A stretch of DNA of 15,639 bases from positions 1-15,639 of the forward strand of contig CAMYOU010000025.1 of the NCBI GenBank assembly GCA_947283485.1. Direction: 5' to 3'. The position numbers were made by a program, and so were the translations under genes. The DNA is from an uncultured Peptostreptococcaceae bacterium (GTDB lineage: Bacteria; Bacillota; Clostridia; Tissierellales; Peptoniphilaceae). Below, in pieces: positions 1 through 6,266 of the stretch. Position 1 is the first letter of the stretch. The number at the start of each line of letters is the position of its first letter. The notes beneath the pieces were generated by a model. The model saw nothing but the letters and a program-made list of their open reading frames with translations, was not told where the DNA came from and did not search any database.

Positions 1-73
1 GGAGCGGGTGAAGGGAATCGAACCCTCGCACACGGCTTGGGAAGCCGATGCTCTACCACTGAGCTACACCCGC
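1..73 (-). tRNA. tRNA-Gly (anticodon CCC), 3' end cut by the window edge
   Basis: The minus strand folds as a complete cloverleaf. A 7-bp acceptor stem (GCGGGTG with CACCCGC) encloses a D arm with GTAGCTCAGTGGTAGAGC, an anticodon loop TTCCCAA (anticodon CCC, reading GGG) and a T arm with GGTTCGATTCC. The discriminator T and two C residues follow, so CCA appears to be gene-encoded, with its last base outside the window. The gene has its own promoter directly upstream (106-134) and lies 57 nt behind the stop codon of the phosphodiesterase gene. It may therefore also be reached by read-through from the long operon. Confidence 0.96.
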
Positions 74-92
74 ACGTGATAAACCACGTGAT
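73..92 (-). repeat. Direct and inverted repeat in the tRNA-Gly leader
   Basis: The 8-mer CACGTGAT occurs twice (73-80 and 85-92) with 4 bp between. Because CACGTG is self-complementary, the leader RNA could form a 6-bp stem with a 6-nt loop (73-90) whose base reaches the first nucleotide of the mature tRNA. This is where RNase P must cut. The repeat is seen directly; any role in processing is inference. Confidence 0.5.
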
Positions 93-105
93 CCAGCGCT
101 TAAAC

Positions 106-134
106 AGTATAGCAATTGTACGCGTCCGCGTCAA
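106..134 (-). promoter_or_regulatory. Sigma-A promoter of tRNA-Gly
   Basis: On the minus strand a -35 box TTGACG (129-134) and a -10 box TATACT (106-111) are separated by exactly 17 bp. The predicted start near position 99 leaves a leader of about 26 nt before the mature tRNA. The -35 box contains the TGA stop codon (131-133) of the upstream phosphodiesterase gene, so no terminator can lie between the two. The call rests on consensus match only. Confidence 0.85.
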
Positions 135-589
135 GCTTTTTTCGTTTGTAAAAACGAAATCTCACCGTCTTCCCAGAGTGCAAAGGTGCCTTCCCCGAAG
201 ACGGGGCGCGAAGCACTGCCGGGATTGCAAAACAAGATCCCGCGCACGATCTCGAGAAACGGCATATGCGTATGTCCGAAGAAGACAACATCCGCTCCGA
301 TCTCGAGTGCGTGATAGGAAAGGCGCATAAGATCGGTCTTGACGCCGAAGAGATGCCCATGGGTCAAGAACATTTTTTTGCCGTCGATCGTAAGGAGTTT
401 CCCTTTCTCTCTGCTGCCGTCGCAATTGCCGCCCACGGCGTCGTACGGAAGTTTCGTTTCGCGTGCAATGTCTCTCGCGTCCGACTCGTAATCGCCGAGA
501 TGGATGAATCGATCCGGCTTCATCGCACGGAGTGCAAGGACGAGATCGGCGATGTCCCCGTGCGTGTCGCTGACGATCGCAAGTTTCAT
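131..589 (-). CDS. YfcE/MJ0936-type metallophosphodiesterase
   Basis: The 152-residue protein belongs to the calcineurin-like metallophosphoesterase family of small YfcE/MJ0936-type enzymes, two-metal phosphodiesterases of uncertain natural substrate. All metal-binding motifs are present: DTH at residues 8-10, GD at 32-33, GNCD at 54-57, THGH at 76-79 and GHTH at 105-108. Length is normal for the group. The ATG overlaps the rdgB stop codon by one base (TGATG) and no separate ribosome site is visible, so translation is probably coupled to rdgB. The same pairing of rdgB with this family is common in Bacillota. The last codons contain an 8-bp inverted repeat (140-159), and the stop codon lies inside the tRNA-Gly -35 box. 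The family is firm; the substrate is not known. Confidence 0.95.
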   Translation of the reverse strand: MKLAIVSDTHGDIADLVLALRAMKPDRFIHLGDYESDARDIARETKLPYDAVGGNCDGSREKGKLLTIDGKKMFLTHGHLFGVKTDLMRLSYHALEIGADVVFFGHTHMPFLEIVRGILFCNPGSASRPVFGEGTFALWEDGEISFLQTKKA

Positions 590-1167
590 CAGAGAAACGC
601 CACGAGCGCATCGAGTGCGCGTCGTCTGTGGCTCAGCGCGTTTTTCTCGTCGTCGTTCATCTCGGCAAAAGTCTTTTTTTCGCCCCGAGGGAGAAAAAGA
701 CTGTCGTATCCGAAGCCGTGACTGCCGCGTTCGTCTCTCGTGATCGTGCCGTCCACACGTCCGCGTACGACCGTTTCAACGCCGTTGACATCGATGTAGG
801 CGAGAACTGTTTCAAAATAGGCGGTGCGTTTGTCGTCCGGCGTATCTGCGAGTTTTCGCAGGAGTTTCTCTCGATTGGCGGCGTCATCATGCTCGGAAGC
901 ATACCGCGCGGAGTGGACGCCCGGCTCTCCTCCCAGTGCATCGACGAAGAGTCCGGTGTCGTCCGCGAGCACGGCAAGCTTGGTCAATGCATGGAGTGCT
1001 CGCGCTTTCTTCATGGCGTTGCCGTCGAGATCGGGGGCGTCCTCGATGACTTCGAGTGCGCTCGCCCCGACCTCGCTCTTCGGCAGGACTTCATACCCCA
1101 GCGGTGCGAGAATCGTGCGGATCTCCGCGAGCTTGTGGGCATTGTCCGTGGAAAGTACAATCTTCAT
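589..1167 (-). CDS. rdgB: RdgB/HAM1-type XTP/dITP pyrophosphatase
   Basis: This 192-residue enzyme hydrolyses non-canonical purine nucleoside triphosphates (dITP, XTP, ITP) to monophosphate and pyrophosphate, keeping them out of DNA and RNA. Family motifs are in order: STDN..K at residues 6-12, LADDTGL near residue 70 (usually ADDSGL), GSHGFGYDS (usually GFGYDP), and the C-terminal ALSHRRRAL block. Length matches the family, about 195. Two ATG codons overlap the gatB stop in the string ATGATG: one at 1170, giving a classic ATGA overlap, and one at 1167, which I chose because it gives the typical MKIV beginning. The difference is one residue. A longer reading to 1245 would run far into gatB and is unlikely. 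The protein sits between gatB and the phosphodiesterase in the same transcription unit. Confidence 0.95.
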   Translation of the reverse strand: MKIVLSTDNAHKLAEIRTILAPLGYEVLPKSEVGASALEVIEDAPDLDGNAMKKARALHALTKLAVLADDTGLFVDALGGEPGVHSARYASEHDDAANREKLLRKLADTPDDKRTAYFETVLAYIDVNGVETVVRGRVDGTITRDERGSHGFGYDSLFLPRGEKKTFAEMNDDEKNALSHRRRALDALVAFL

Positions 1168-2588
1168 CATTTGCTTGCGAGTTTCTTTCTCAGAAGTTCG
1201 TTGAAGATCCCGGGATTGCCTTTGCCTTTGGTGCGTTTCATGCATTCGCCCATGAGATAGCCGAGGGCACGATCGCGCCCGTTGTGAAAGGCTTCGACGG
1301 ATTCCTGATTCGCCGCAATGACTTCATCGACGACATTCTCAAGCAAACTCGTATCGCTGATCTGGACGAGTCCTTCTTCTTTTACGATCGCATCCGGATT
1401 CTTACCGGTCTCGAACATCTTGCGCAGGACTTTTTTGCCGGTCTTCGCATTGATCTTGCCGTCTTCAACGAGTGCGATGAGTGTCTTGAGTTCATGTCCG
1501 CCGAATTTCAGGGTCTCGAACTCGGTTTCGCTTTCATTGAGCAAGCGCATGACATCAGTCAAGATCCAGTCGGCGAGTTTGGACGGATCGGCACCCTCTT
1601 TGACCGCTTCTTCAAAGAATACGGCGCGCGCCTTGTTCTGCGAGAGGACGTCCGCATCATAGTCTCTAAGGCCGTATTCACTTACAAAACGGGCTTTGAG
1701 TTCATGCGGTAACTCGGGAAGGCTCTTCTTGATCTCGTCGACCCACGCTTCGGCGAGTTCCACGCGGGGTAAGTCTCCCTCGATCGAGAGTCTGTAGTCA
1801 GCGTGCGTCTCTTTGAAACGCATGTGGACTGTCTCGCCTTTGGCATCGTCCCAACGACGCGTTTCTTTGCGCTCGTCGATCTTATCGTCAAGCATCTTTT
1901 TATGGCGCGCGTGTTCAAATTCGATCGCGCGTTCGACGGCACGGAACGAGTTGAGGTTCTTGATCTCGGTAATACCGGTCTTTCTCTCCCCGTCGATGAG
2001 GTTGAAGTTAACGTCGCAACGGAGACTCCCCTCTTCCATCTTGACATCGGATACGTCGGTCCATTTGAGTCGTTCTTTCAACGCTTCGAGGAAGAGTCTC
2101 GCCTCCTCACCGCTCTCCATATCGGGATAGGTGACGATCTCGATCAAAGGCACGCCGGCACGGTTGTAGTCCATCCAAGTGGATCCGTCTTCCGTGTGAT
2201 TGGATTTGCCGGTGTCTTCCTCGATGTGAATGCGTTCGATGCGTACTTTTTTCGTGCCTTTGTCGGTCGTGATCTCAATAAACCCTTCATAGCAGATGGG
2301 TTCTTCATTCTGTGAAATCTGAAAGCCCTTGGTGAGATCCGGATAGAAATATTTTTTGCGATCCATCTGGAAATTTCTGCGGATCTTGCAGTCCATCGCA
2401 AATCCTGCGAGGATCGCGCGACGAACGGCATCCTTGTTGAGACGCGGGAGCGTTCCGGGATGACCGAGGCAAATGGGACAGATATTCGTATTGGGCGTTG
2501 CGCCGAATTCATTCTTGCACGCGCAGAACATCTTTGTCTTCGTGGAGAGTTCCGCGTGAATTTCCAAACCGATGAGTGACTTAACCAT
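1167..2588 (-). CDS. gatB: Asp-tRNA(Asn)/Glu-tRNA(Gln) amidotransferase subunit B
   Basis: GatB (473 residues) binds the mischarged Glu-tRNA(Gln) or Asp-tRNA(Asn), phosphorylates the acyl group with ATP and passes it to ammonia supplied by GatA. It starts with the family hallmark LIGLEIHAEL. It carries a four-cysteine zinc motif (C22, C24, C37, C40), the conserved DYNRAGVPLIEIVTYPD block in the catalytic cradle, and a C-terminal YqeY-like tRNA-binding tail ending in NELLRKKL. The start at 2588 is chosen over an ATG at 2633 because GGAAGGAG lies 6 nt ahead of it and the family homology begins here. It overlaps gatA by 8 nt. Length is normal (about 475). Confidence 0.97.
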   Translation of the reverse strand: MVKSLIGLEIHAELSTKTKMFCACKNEFGATPNTNICPICLGHPGTLPRLNKDAVRRAILAGFAMDCKIRRNFQMDRKKYFYPDLTKGFQISQNEEPICYEGFIEITTDKGTKKVRIERIHIEEDTGKSNHTEDGSTWMDYNRAGVPLIEIVTYPDMESGEEARLFLEALKERLKWTDVSDVKMEEGSLRCDVNFNLIDGERKTGITEIKNLNSFRAVERAIEFEHARHKKMLDDKIDERKETRRWDDAKGETVHMRFKETHADYRLSIEGDLPRVELAEAWVDEIKKSLPELPHELKARFVSEYGLRDYDADVLSQNKARAVFFEEAVKEGADPSKLADWILTDVMRLLNESETEFETLKFGGHELKTLIALVEDGKINAKTGKKVLRKMFETGKNPDAIVKEEGLVQISDTSLLENVVDEVIAANQESVEAFHNGRDRALGYLMGECMKRTKGKGNPGIFNELLRKKLASK

Positions 2589-3990
2589 GAAGAACTCCTT
2601 CCAAAACGCTTCCGACGGCGAGAACATGGGCATCGTCTCCGCGTCGTCCGATGAGCTGTAAACTCTCCGCCAATCCGCTAAGCGGGAGACTCAATGCGCA
2701 GAATCCGCCGAGATTGACGGGGGTGTTGAAGATATCGGAACTGTACATCTTGAGCGCGTGTTTTGTCGTCGTGCCGAAATGCGGCGGTTTTTCCACCGTG
2801 GTCGGTGTGAGAATGGCGTCGTAACCTTCGAGTGCCGCCTCGAGTTCGTTCTTGATGGCTAGACGCACTTGCATGGCTTTTTTGTAGAGCTTCTGCCCCG
2901 TATTCTCGGAGAGATAGAGTGCGCCGAGTGCGATTCTCCGTTTCGCCTCTTCGCCGAAACCTTCGGAACGCGTACGGATGAAGAGATCGTCCGTGGAATC
3001 GTAGGATTCGGTGCGATAGCCGTAACGAATCCCGTCAAAACGTGCGAGATTGGAGTTTACTTCCGCGGACATGAGGATCTGATACGCGTCAATCGTGTGC
3101 TCGAGATAGTCGAACTTGTACGTATCTACGGTATGTCCCGCCGCTTTCAAAGTCTTGACCGCTTTCTCGAACGCTTCATAGATTTCGTCGTCGCCGACAT
3201 AGGTTCTCATGTTCTCCGGCACGACAAAACGGAACGGACCGTGTGCGTTTTCTTCCTCGAGTTTTTCGAGTTTGGTCGAAGTCGCGTCGAGCGGATCGTT
3301 CCCCGCCATCACACGCATGCCGAGTGCGACGTCCGCCGCATTGTTCCCGAGCATGCCCACCGTATCGAGCGTATTCGCCATCGAAGCAACGCCGTATCGA
3401 CTTACGAGACCGTAACTCGGCTTAAAACCGACCACGCCGCAGTAGCTTGCAGGTTGACGGATCGAACCGCCCGTATCCGTACCGACGGCGAGCATCGCCT
3501 CTCCCGTGGCAATCGAGGTTGCACTGCCGCTCGAGGAGCCGCCCGGAACGCGATCGAGATCCAGAGGATTCTTGCTCGGTCCGAAATAGGACGTTTCGCT
3601 CGAGCCGCCCATCGCAAATTCATCCATATTCGTCTTGCCGACAAAGAGCGCATCGGCGGCTTTTAGTCTACGGATGCAGACCGCGTCAAAGTCGGGTTTG
3701 TAATGTTCGAGCATTTTCGACGCGCAGGTCGTCGTCATGTCTTTCGTCATGACATTGTCTTTCACCGCCACGGGAATGCCGAAAAGCTCACCGGTTTTCT
3801 CACCGCGAGCAAGTTTGTCATCCAGTGCGCGGGCATCGTCCAAGAGATGCTCGTTCACGGTAATAAAAGAGTGAACCCCTCTATTTTCTTCAATTTTTTC
3901 AAGCACGTGCTCCGCCACATCCACGACACGGATCTTTCCGGTCGTGAGTTTTTCGCGAAGCTCCGCAACACTCATCGTACGTAAATCCAT
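2581..3990 (-). CDS. gatA: Asp-tRNA(Asn)/Glu-tRNA(Gln) amidotransferase subunit A
   Basis: GatA (469 residues) is the amidase-signature subunit that hydrolyses glutamine and feeds ammonia through a tunnel to GatB. The Ser-cisSer-Lys triad is complete: Lys77 in VAVKDN, cis-Ser152 in GGSSSGSA and nucleophile Ser176 in DTGGSIRQPAS. The spacings (75 and 24 residues) match those of characterised GatA. The ATG at 3990 is preceded by GGAGG, placed about 6 nt upstream and directly after the gatC stop codon. An in-frame ATG six codons later is a less likely alternative. The gene follows gatC by 9 nt and overlaps gatB by 8 nt, as expected for subunits made in equal amounts. Confidence 0.97.
   Translation of the reverse strand: MDLRTMSVAELREKLTTGKIRVVDVAEHVLEKIEENRGVHSFITVNEHLLDDARALDDKLARGEKTGELFGIPVAVKDNVMTKDMTTTCASKMLEHYKPDFDAVCIRRLKAADALFVGKTNMDEFAMGGSSETSYFGPSKNPLDLDRVPGGSSSGSATSIATGEAMLAVGTDTGGSIRQPASYCGVVGFKPSYGLVSRYGVASMANTLDTVGMLGNNAADVALGMRVMAGNDPLDATSTKLEKLEEENAHGPFRFVVPENMRTYVGDDEIYEAFEKAVKTLKAAGHTVDTYKFDYLEHTIDAYQILMSAEVNSNLARFDGIRYGYRTESYDSTDDLFIRTRSEGFGEEAKRRIALGALYLSENTGQKLYKKAMQVRLAIKNELEAALEGYDAILTPTTVEKPPHFGTTTKHALKMYSSDIFNTPVNLGGFCALSLPLSGLAESLQLIGRRGDDAHVLAVGSVLEGVLHG
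2595..2602 (-). promoter_or_regulatory. Ribosome binding site deciding the gatB start
   Basis: GGAAGGAG on the minus strand ends 6 nt before the ATG at 2588 and lies inside the last codons of gatA. It supports the internal start over the upstream ATG at 2633, which would add 15 residues that do not look like GatB. Confidence 0.8.
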
Positions 3991-3999
3991 CGCAACCTC

Positions 4000-4281
4000 C
4001 TATTCCACCACGCGGTTGAGACGAAAATATCCGTATTCCGTTTCGTATGCATGCGCAAGCGCAGCCTCACGGGACAGACTTTCTACCGGAATATCTTCGC
4101 GCAATATGCACGGTCCTTCGGCGAGCAATTCCAAATGCTCCTCCTGCGTTTCCACCTCGAGAATTTTCGAAACGTACTCCAGTATATCCGAAAATTTCGT
4201 GCGAATCTCATCAACATCTTCCTCGCGCAAATCGAGTTTGGCGAGTGCATAGATATGCTTTATTTCTTCGCGACTGATCAA
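4000..4281 (-). CDS. gatC: Asp-tRNA(Asn)/Glu-tRNA(Gln) amidotransferase subunit C, TTG start
   Basis: GatC (93 residues) is the small belt-like subunit that wraps around GatA and stabilises the GatA-GatB contact. The sequence shows the typical N-terminal helix (SREEIKHIYALAKLDL) and the C-terminal LREDIP...A..N segment. The longer ATG-initiated reading to 4323 adds residues that belong to the overlapping ligA frame. The real start is most likely TTG at 4281: it gives MISREEIKH, matches the family N-terminus and has a near-perfect AAAGGAGG 6 nt upstream. This TTG shares bases with the ligA stop codon in a 4-nt TTGA overlap. Length agrees with the family (about 95). Confidence 0.93.
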   Translation of the reverse strand: MISREEIKHIYALAKLDLREEDVDEIRTKFSDILEYVSKILEVETQEEHLELLAEGPCILREDIPVESLSREAALAHAYETEYGYFRLNRVVE

Positions 4282-6266
4282 GATAATCCTCCTTTGTCCT
4301 TCGGCACATGTTCGTCCCACCACGTGGCAAGTCCCGTGTCGCCTTCGACGACGGCAACACCGAGTTCCCCTGCGCGTGTGAGCTTGCTGCCCGCTTTTTC
4401 TCCTGCAAATACAAAATCCGTCTTCCGCGATACGGAGGAGGTGACTTTCGCTCCTCGCGCACGCATTCGCGCTTCGATTTCACTGCGCCCGTACGACTGA
4501 AAGCTCCCCGTGATGACGACGGTGAGTCCTTGAAGTTCGTCCGTCGTCTCTCCGTTTTCAAAATGGAGTCCGAGTTCTTTTAACGTCTCCAGCGCATGGA
4601 CGATCTCTTCATCATGAAAAAATTCCACGATATTGAATGCCGAGATCGGTCCGATGTCCGGGATCTCGAGGAGCGCATCTTTCGTCGCCTCTTCGAGTTT
4701 CTCGATCGACGGATATCTCTCGGCGAGCACTTCCGCCGTGCGTGCTCCGACGCCCGGGATCCCGAGCGCGTGGAGAAAACGTGCGAGCGGTCTTGTCTTC
4801 GATTCCTCGATGGCTTCGATGAGTTTCGTCGCGCTCTTTTCGCCGAAACCCTTGAGCTTCGCGATATCTTCTTTTTTCAAACGGTAGATGTCCGCAATTT
4901 CCTTGACGAGTCCTTCTTCGTAGAGAAGTTCGACCGTCTTTTCCGACAAACCCTCGATGTCCATCGCCGATCGCGACGCGTAGTGCGTGAGTCGCGACGT
5001 GATCTGCGGCACACAAGTAAGGCTGTTGGGGCAGAACACATGCGCACCGATCGTCACGAGTTCACTGTGGCACGCGGGGCAATGCTTCGGTTCTTCGATC
5101 GGTTCTCCCGTTTCACCGGGCATTTTTCCGAGTACCTCGGGGATGACCTCATTGGAACGCCGTACGAGCACGCGCGCCCCGATGGCGAGATCCTTGCGCC
5201 TGATGTCTTCCATATTGTTGAGCGTCGCGCGCGTAACGCGTGCGCCCGAGAGTTCCACTTCCTCGAGTCTTGCCACGGGCGTGAGTTTTCCCGTGCGTCC
5301 GACTTGCCACTCAACGCCCTCGAGCACCGTGGAAACCTCCTCGGCTTCGAATTTGAACGCCATCGCCCAGCGCGGAAATTTCGCCGTATATCCCAAAAGC
5401 TCGCGCAGTTCGTACGAATCAACTTTGATGACGACGCCGTCGGTTAAGACGTCCATCTCGTGACGCATGTGATCGATCTCGTCGATTCTCTGCATGATTT
5501 CATCCGCCGTGTGGCAGACAGGGTGATAAGGGTAGACGGCAATCCCCTGCCGTTCCAAAAAGCGAAGGGCTTCGGTTTGACTCGTGATCTCGGGATTTCC
5601 CGAGACGTGATAAAAATATGCGATGAGTTTGCGTTTCGCGGTCTCCTGAATGTCGAGATTGCGGAGTGCTCCCGCCGCGGCATTGCGCGCATTTTTGAGC
5701 GGAATCTCGACTTTTTCATTATAACGCGCAAGTTCCGATAAGGGCATGAGTCCCTCTCCCTGCACCTCGATCGTGCCCGGGTAGTCGATCGTAAGCGGTA
5801 CGGATGCAATTGTGCGTACCTGGGGCAAAATTTCTTCGCCCGTCGTACCGTCCCCTCGCGTCGCCGCCATGACGAGTTTGCCGTCCTCATAAGTGAGATT
5901 GATGGTTAGTCCGTCAAATTTATATTCCACAACATAGGACAATTCCGGGAGCGTCTCGCCGTTCTCGCGATGTTCGGCGAGCGTGCGTTCCATCCGCGTG
6001 ATCCAGGCTTTGACATCCTCGAGACTGCGCGATTTGTCGAGACTGTAGAGCGGATAGAGATGCGTGTGCTTGCGAAACCCTTCGATGAGTTCTCCGCCGA
6101 CGCGTCTTGTCGGAGAGTCAGGGAGTACGATACCGGTCGTCCGCTCGAGCCTTACGAGTTCTTCGTAGAGCTTGTCGTACTCGATGTCGCTCACAAGGGG
6201 ATCGTCGAGCGTGTAGTAATGTCTGTCCAGCTCGTTTAGCCTCTCGACCAGCTCTCTCATCCTCAT
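4278..6266 (-). CDS. ligA: NAD(+)-dependent DNA ligase
   Basis: LigA (662 residues) seals nicks between Okazaki fragments and in repair, using NAD as the adenylate donor. Domains in order are: domain Ia, which binds NMN (about 1-65, with YYTLDDPLVSD); the adenylation domain with nucleophile Lys116 in EYKFDG and the TRGDG block at 137-141; an OB fold; a four-cysteine zinc finger (C396, C399, C412, C418); helix-hairpin-helix repeats including IPGVGARTAEVL; and a C-terminal BRCT domain from about 578. Length is normal. The usual RGE motif of the adenylation domain reads QGE (169-171), keeping the Glu. The ATG at 6266 overlaps the pcrA stop codon (ATGA). A second ATG two codons later cannot be excluded. 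The start has no clear ribosome site, so coupling to pcrA is likely. Confidence 0.97.
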   Translation of the reverse strand: MRMRELVERLNELDRHYYTLDDPLVSDIEYDKLYEELVRLERTTGIVLPDSPTRRVGGELIEGFRKHTHLYPLYSLDKSRSLEDVKAWITRMERTLAEHRENGETLPELSYVVEYKFDGLTINLTYEDGKLVMAATRGDGTTGEEILPQVRTIASVPLTIDYPGTIEVQGEGLMPLSELARYNEKVEIPLKNARNAAAGALRNLDIQETAKRKLIAYFYHVSGNPEITSQTEALRFLERQGIAVYPYHPVCHTADEIMQRIDEIDHMRHEMDVLTDGVVIKVDSYELRELLGYTAKFPRWAMAFKFEAEEVSTVLEGVEWQVGRTGKLTPVARLEEVELSGARVTRATLNNMEDIRRKDLAIGARVLVRRSNEVIPEVLGKMPGETGEPIEEPKHCPACHSELVTIGAHVFCPNSLTCVPQITSRLTHYASRSAMDIEGLSEKTVELLYEEGLVKEIADIYRLKKEDIAKLKGFGEKSATKLIEAIEESKTRPLARFLHALGIPGVGARTAEVLAERYPSIEKLEEATKDALLEIPDIGPISAFNIVEFFHDEEIVHALETLKELGLHFENGETTDELQGLTVVITGSFQSYGRSEIEARMRARGAKVTSSVSRKTDFVFAGEKAGSKLTRAGELGVAVVEGDTGLATWWDEHVPKDKGGLS
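4288..4295 (-). promoter_or_regulatory. Ribosome binding site deciding the gatC TTG start
   Basis: AAAGGAGG on the minus strand lies 6 nt before the TTG at 4281, within the last codons of ligA. No ATG or GTG is present at a useful distance. The strong site probably compensates for the weak start codon. Confidence 0.85.
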
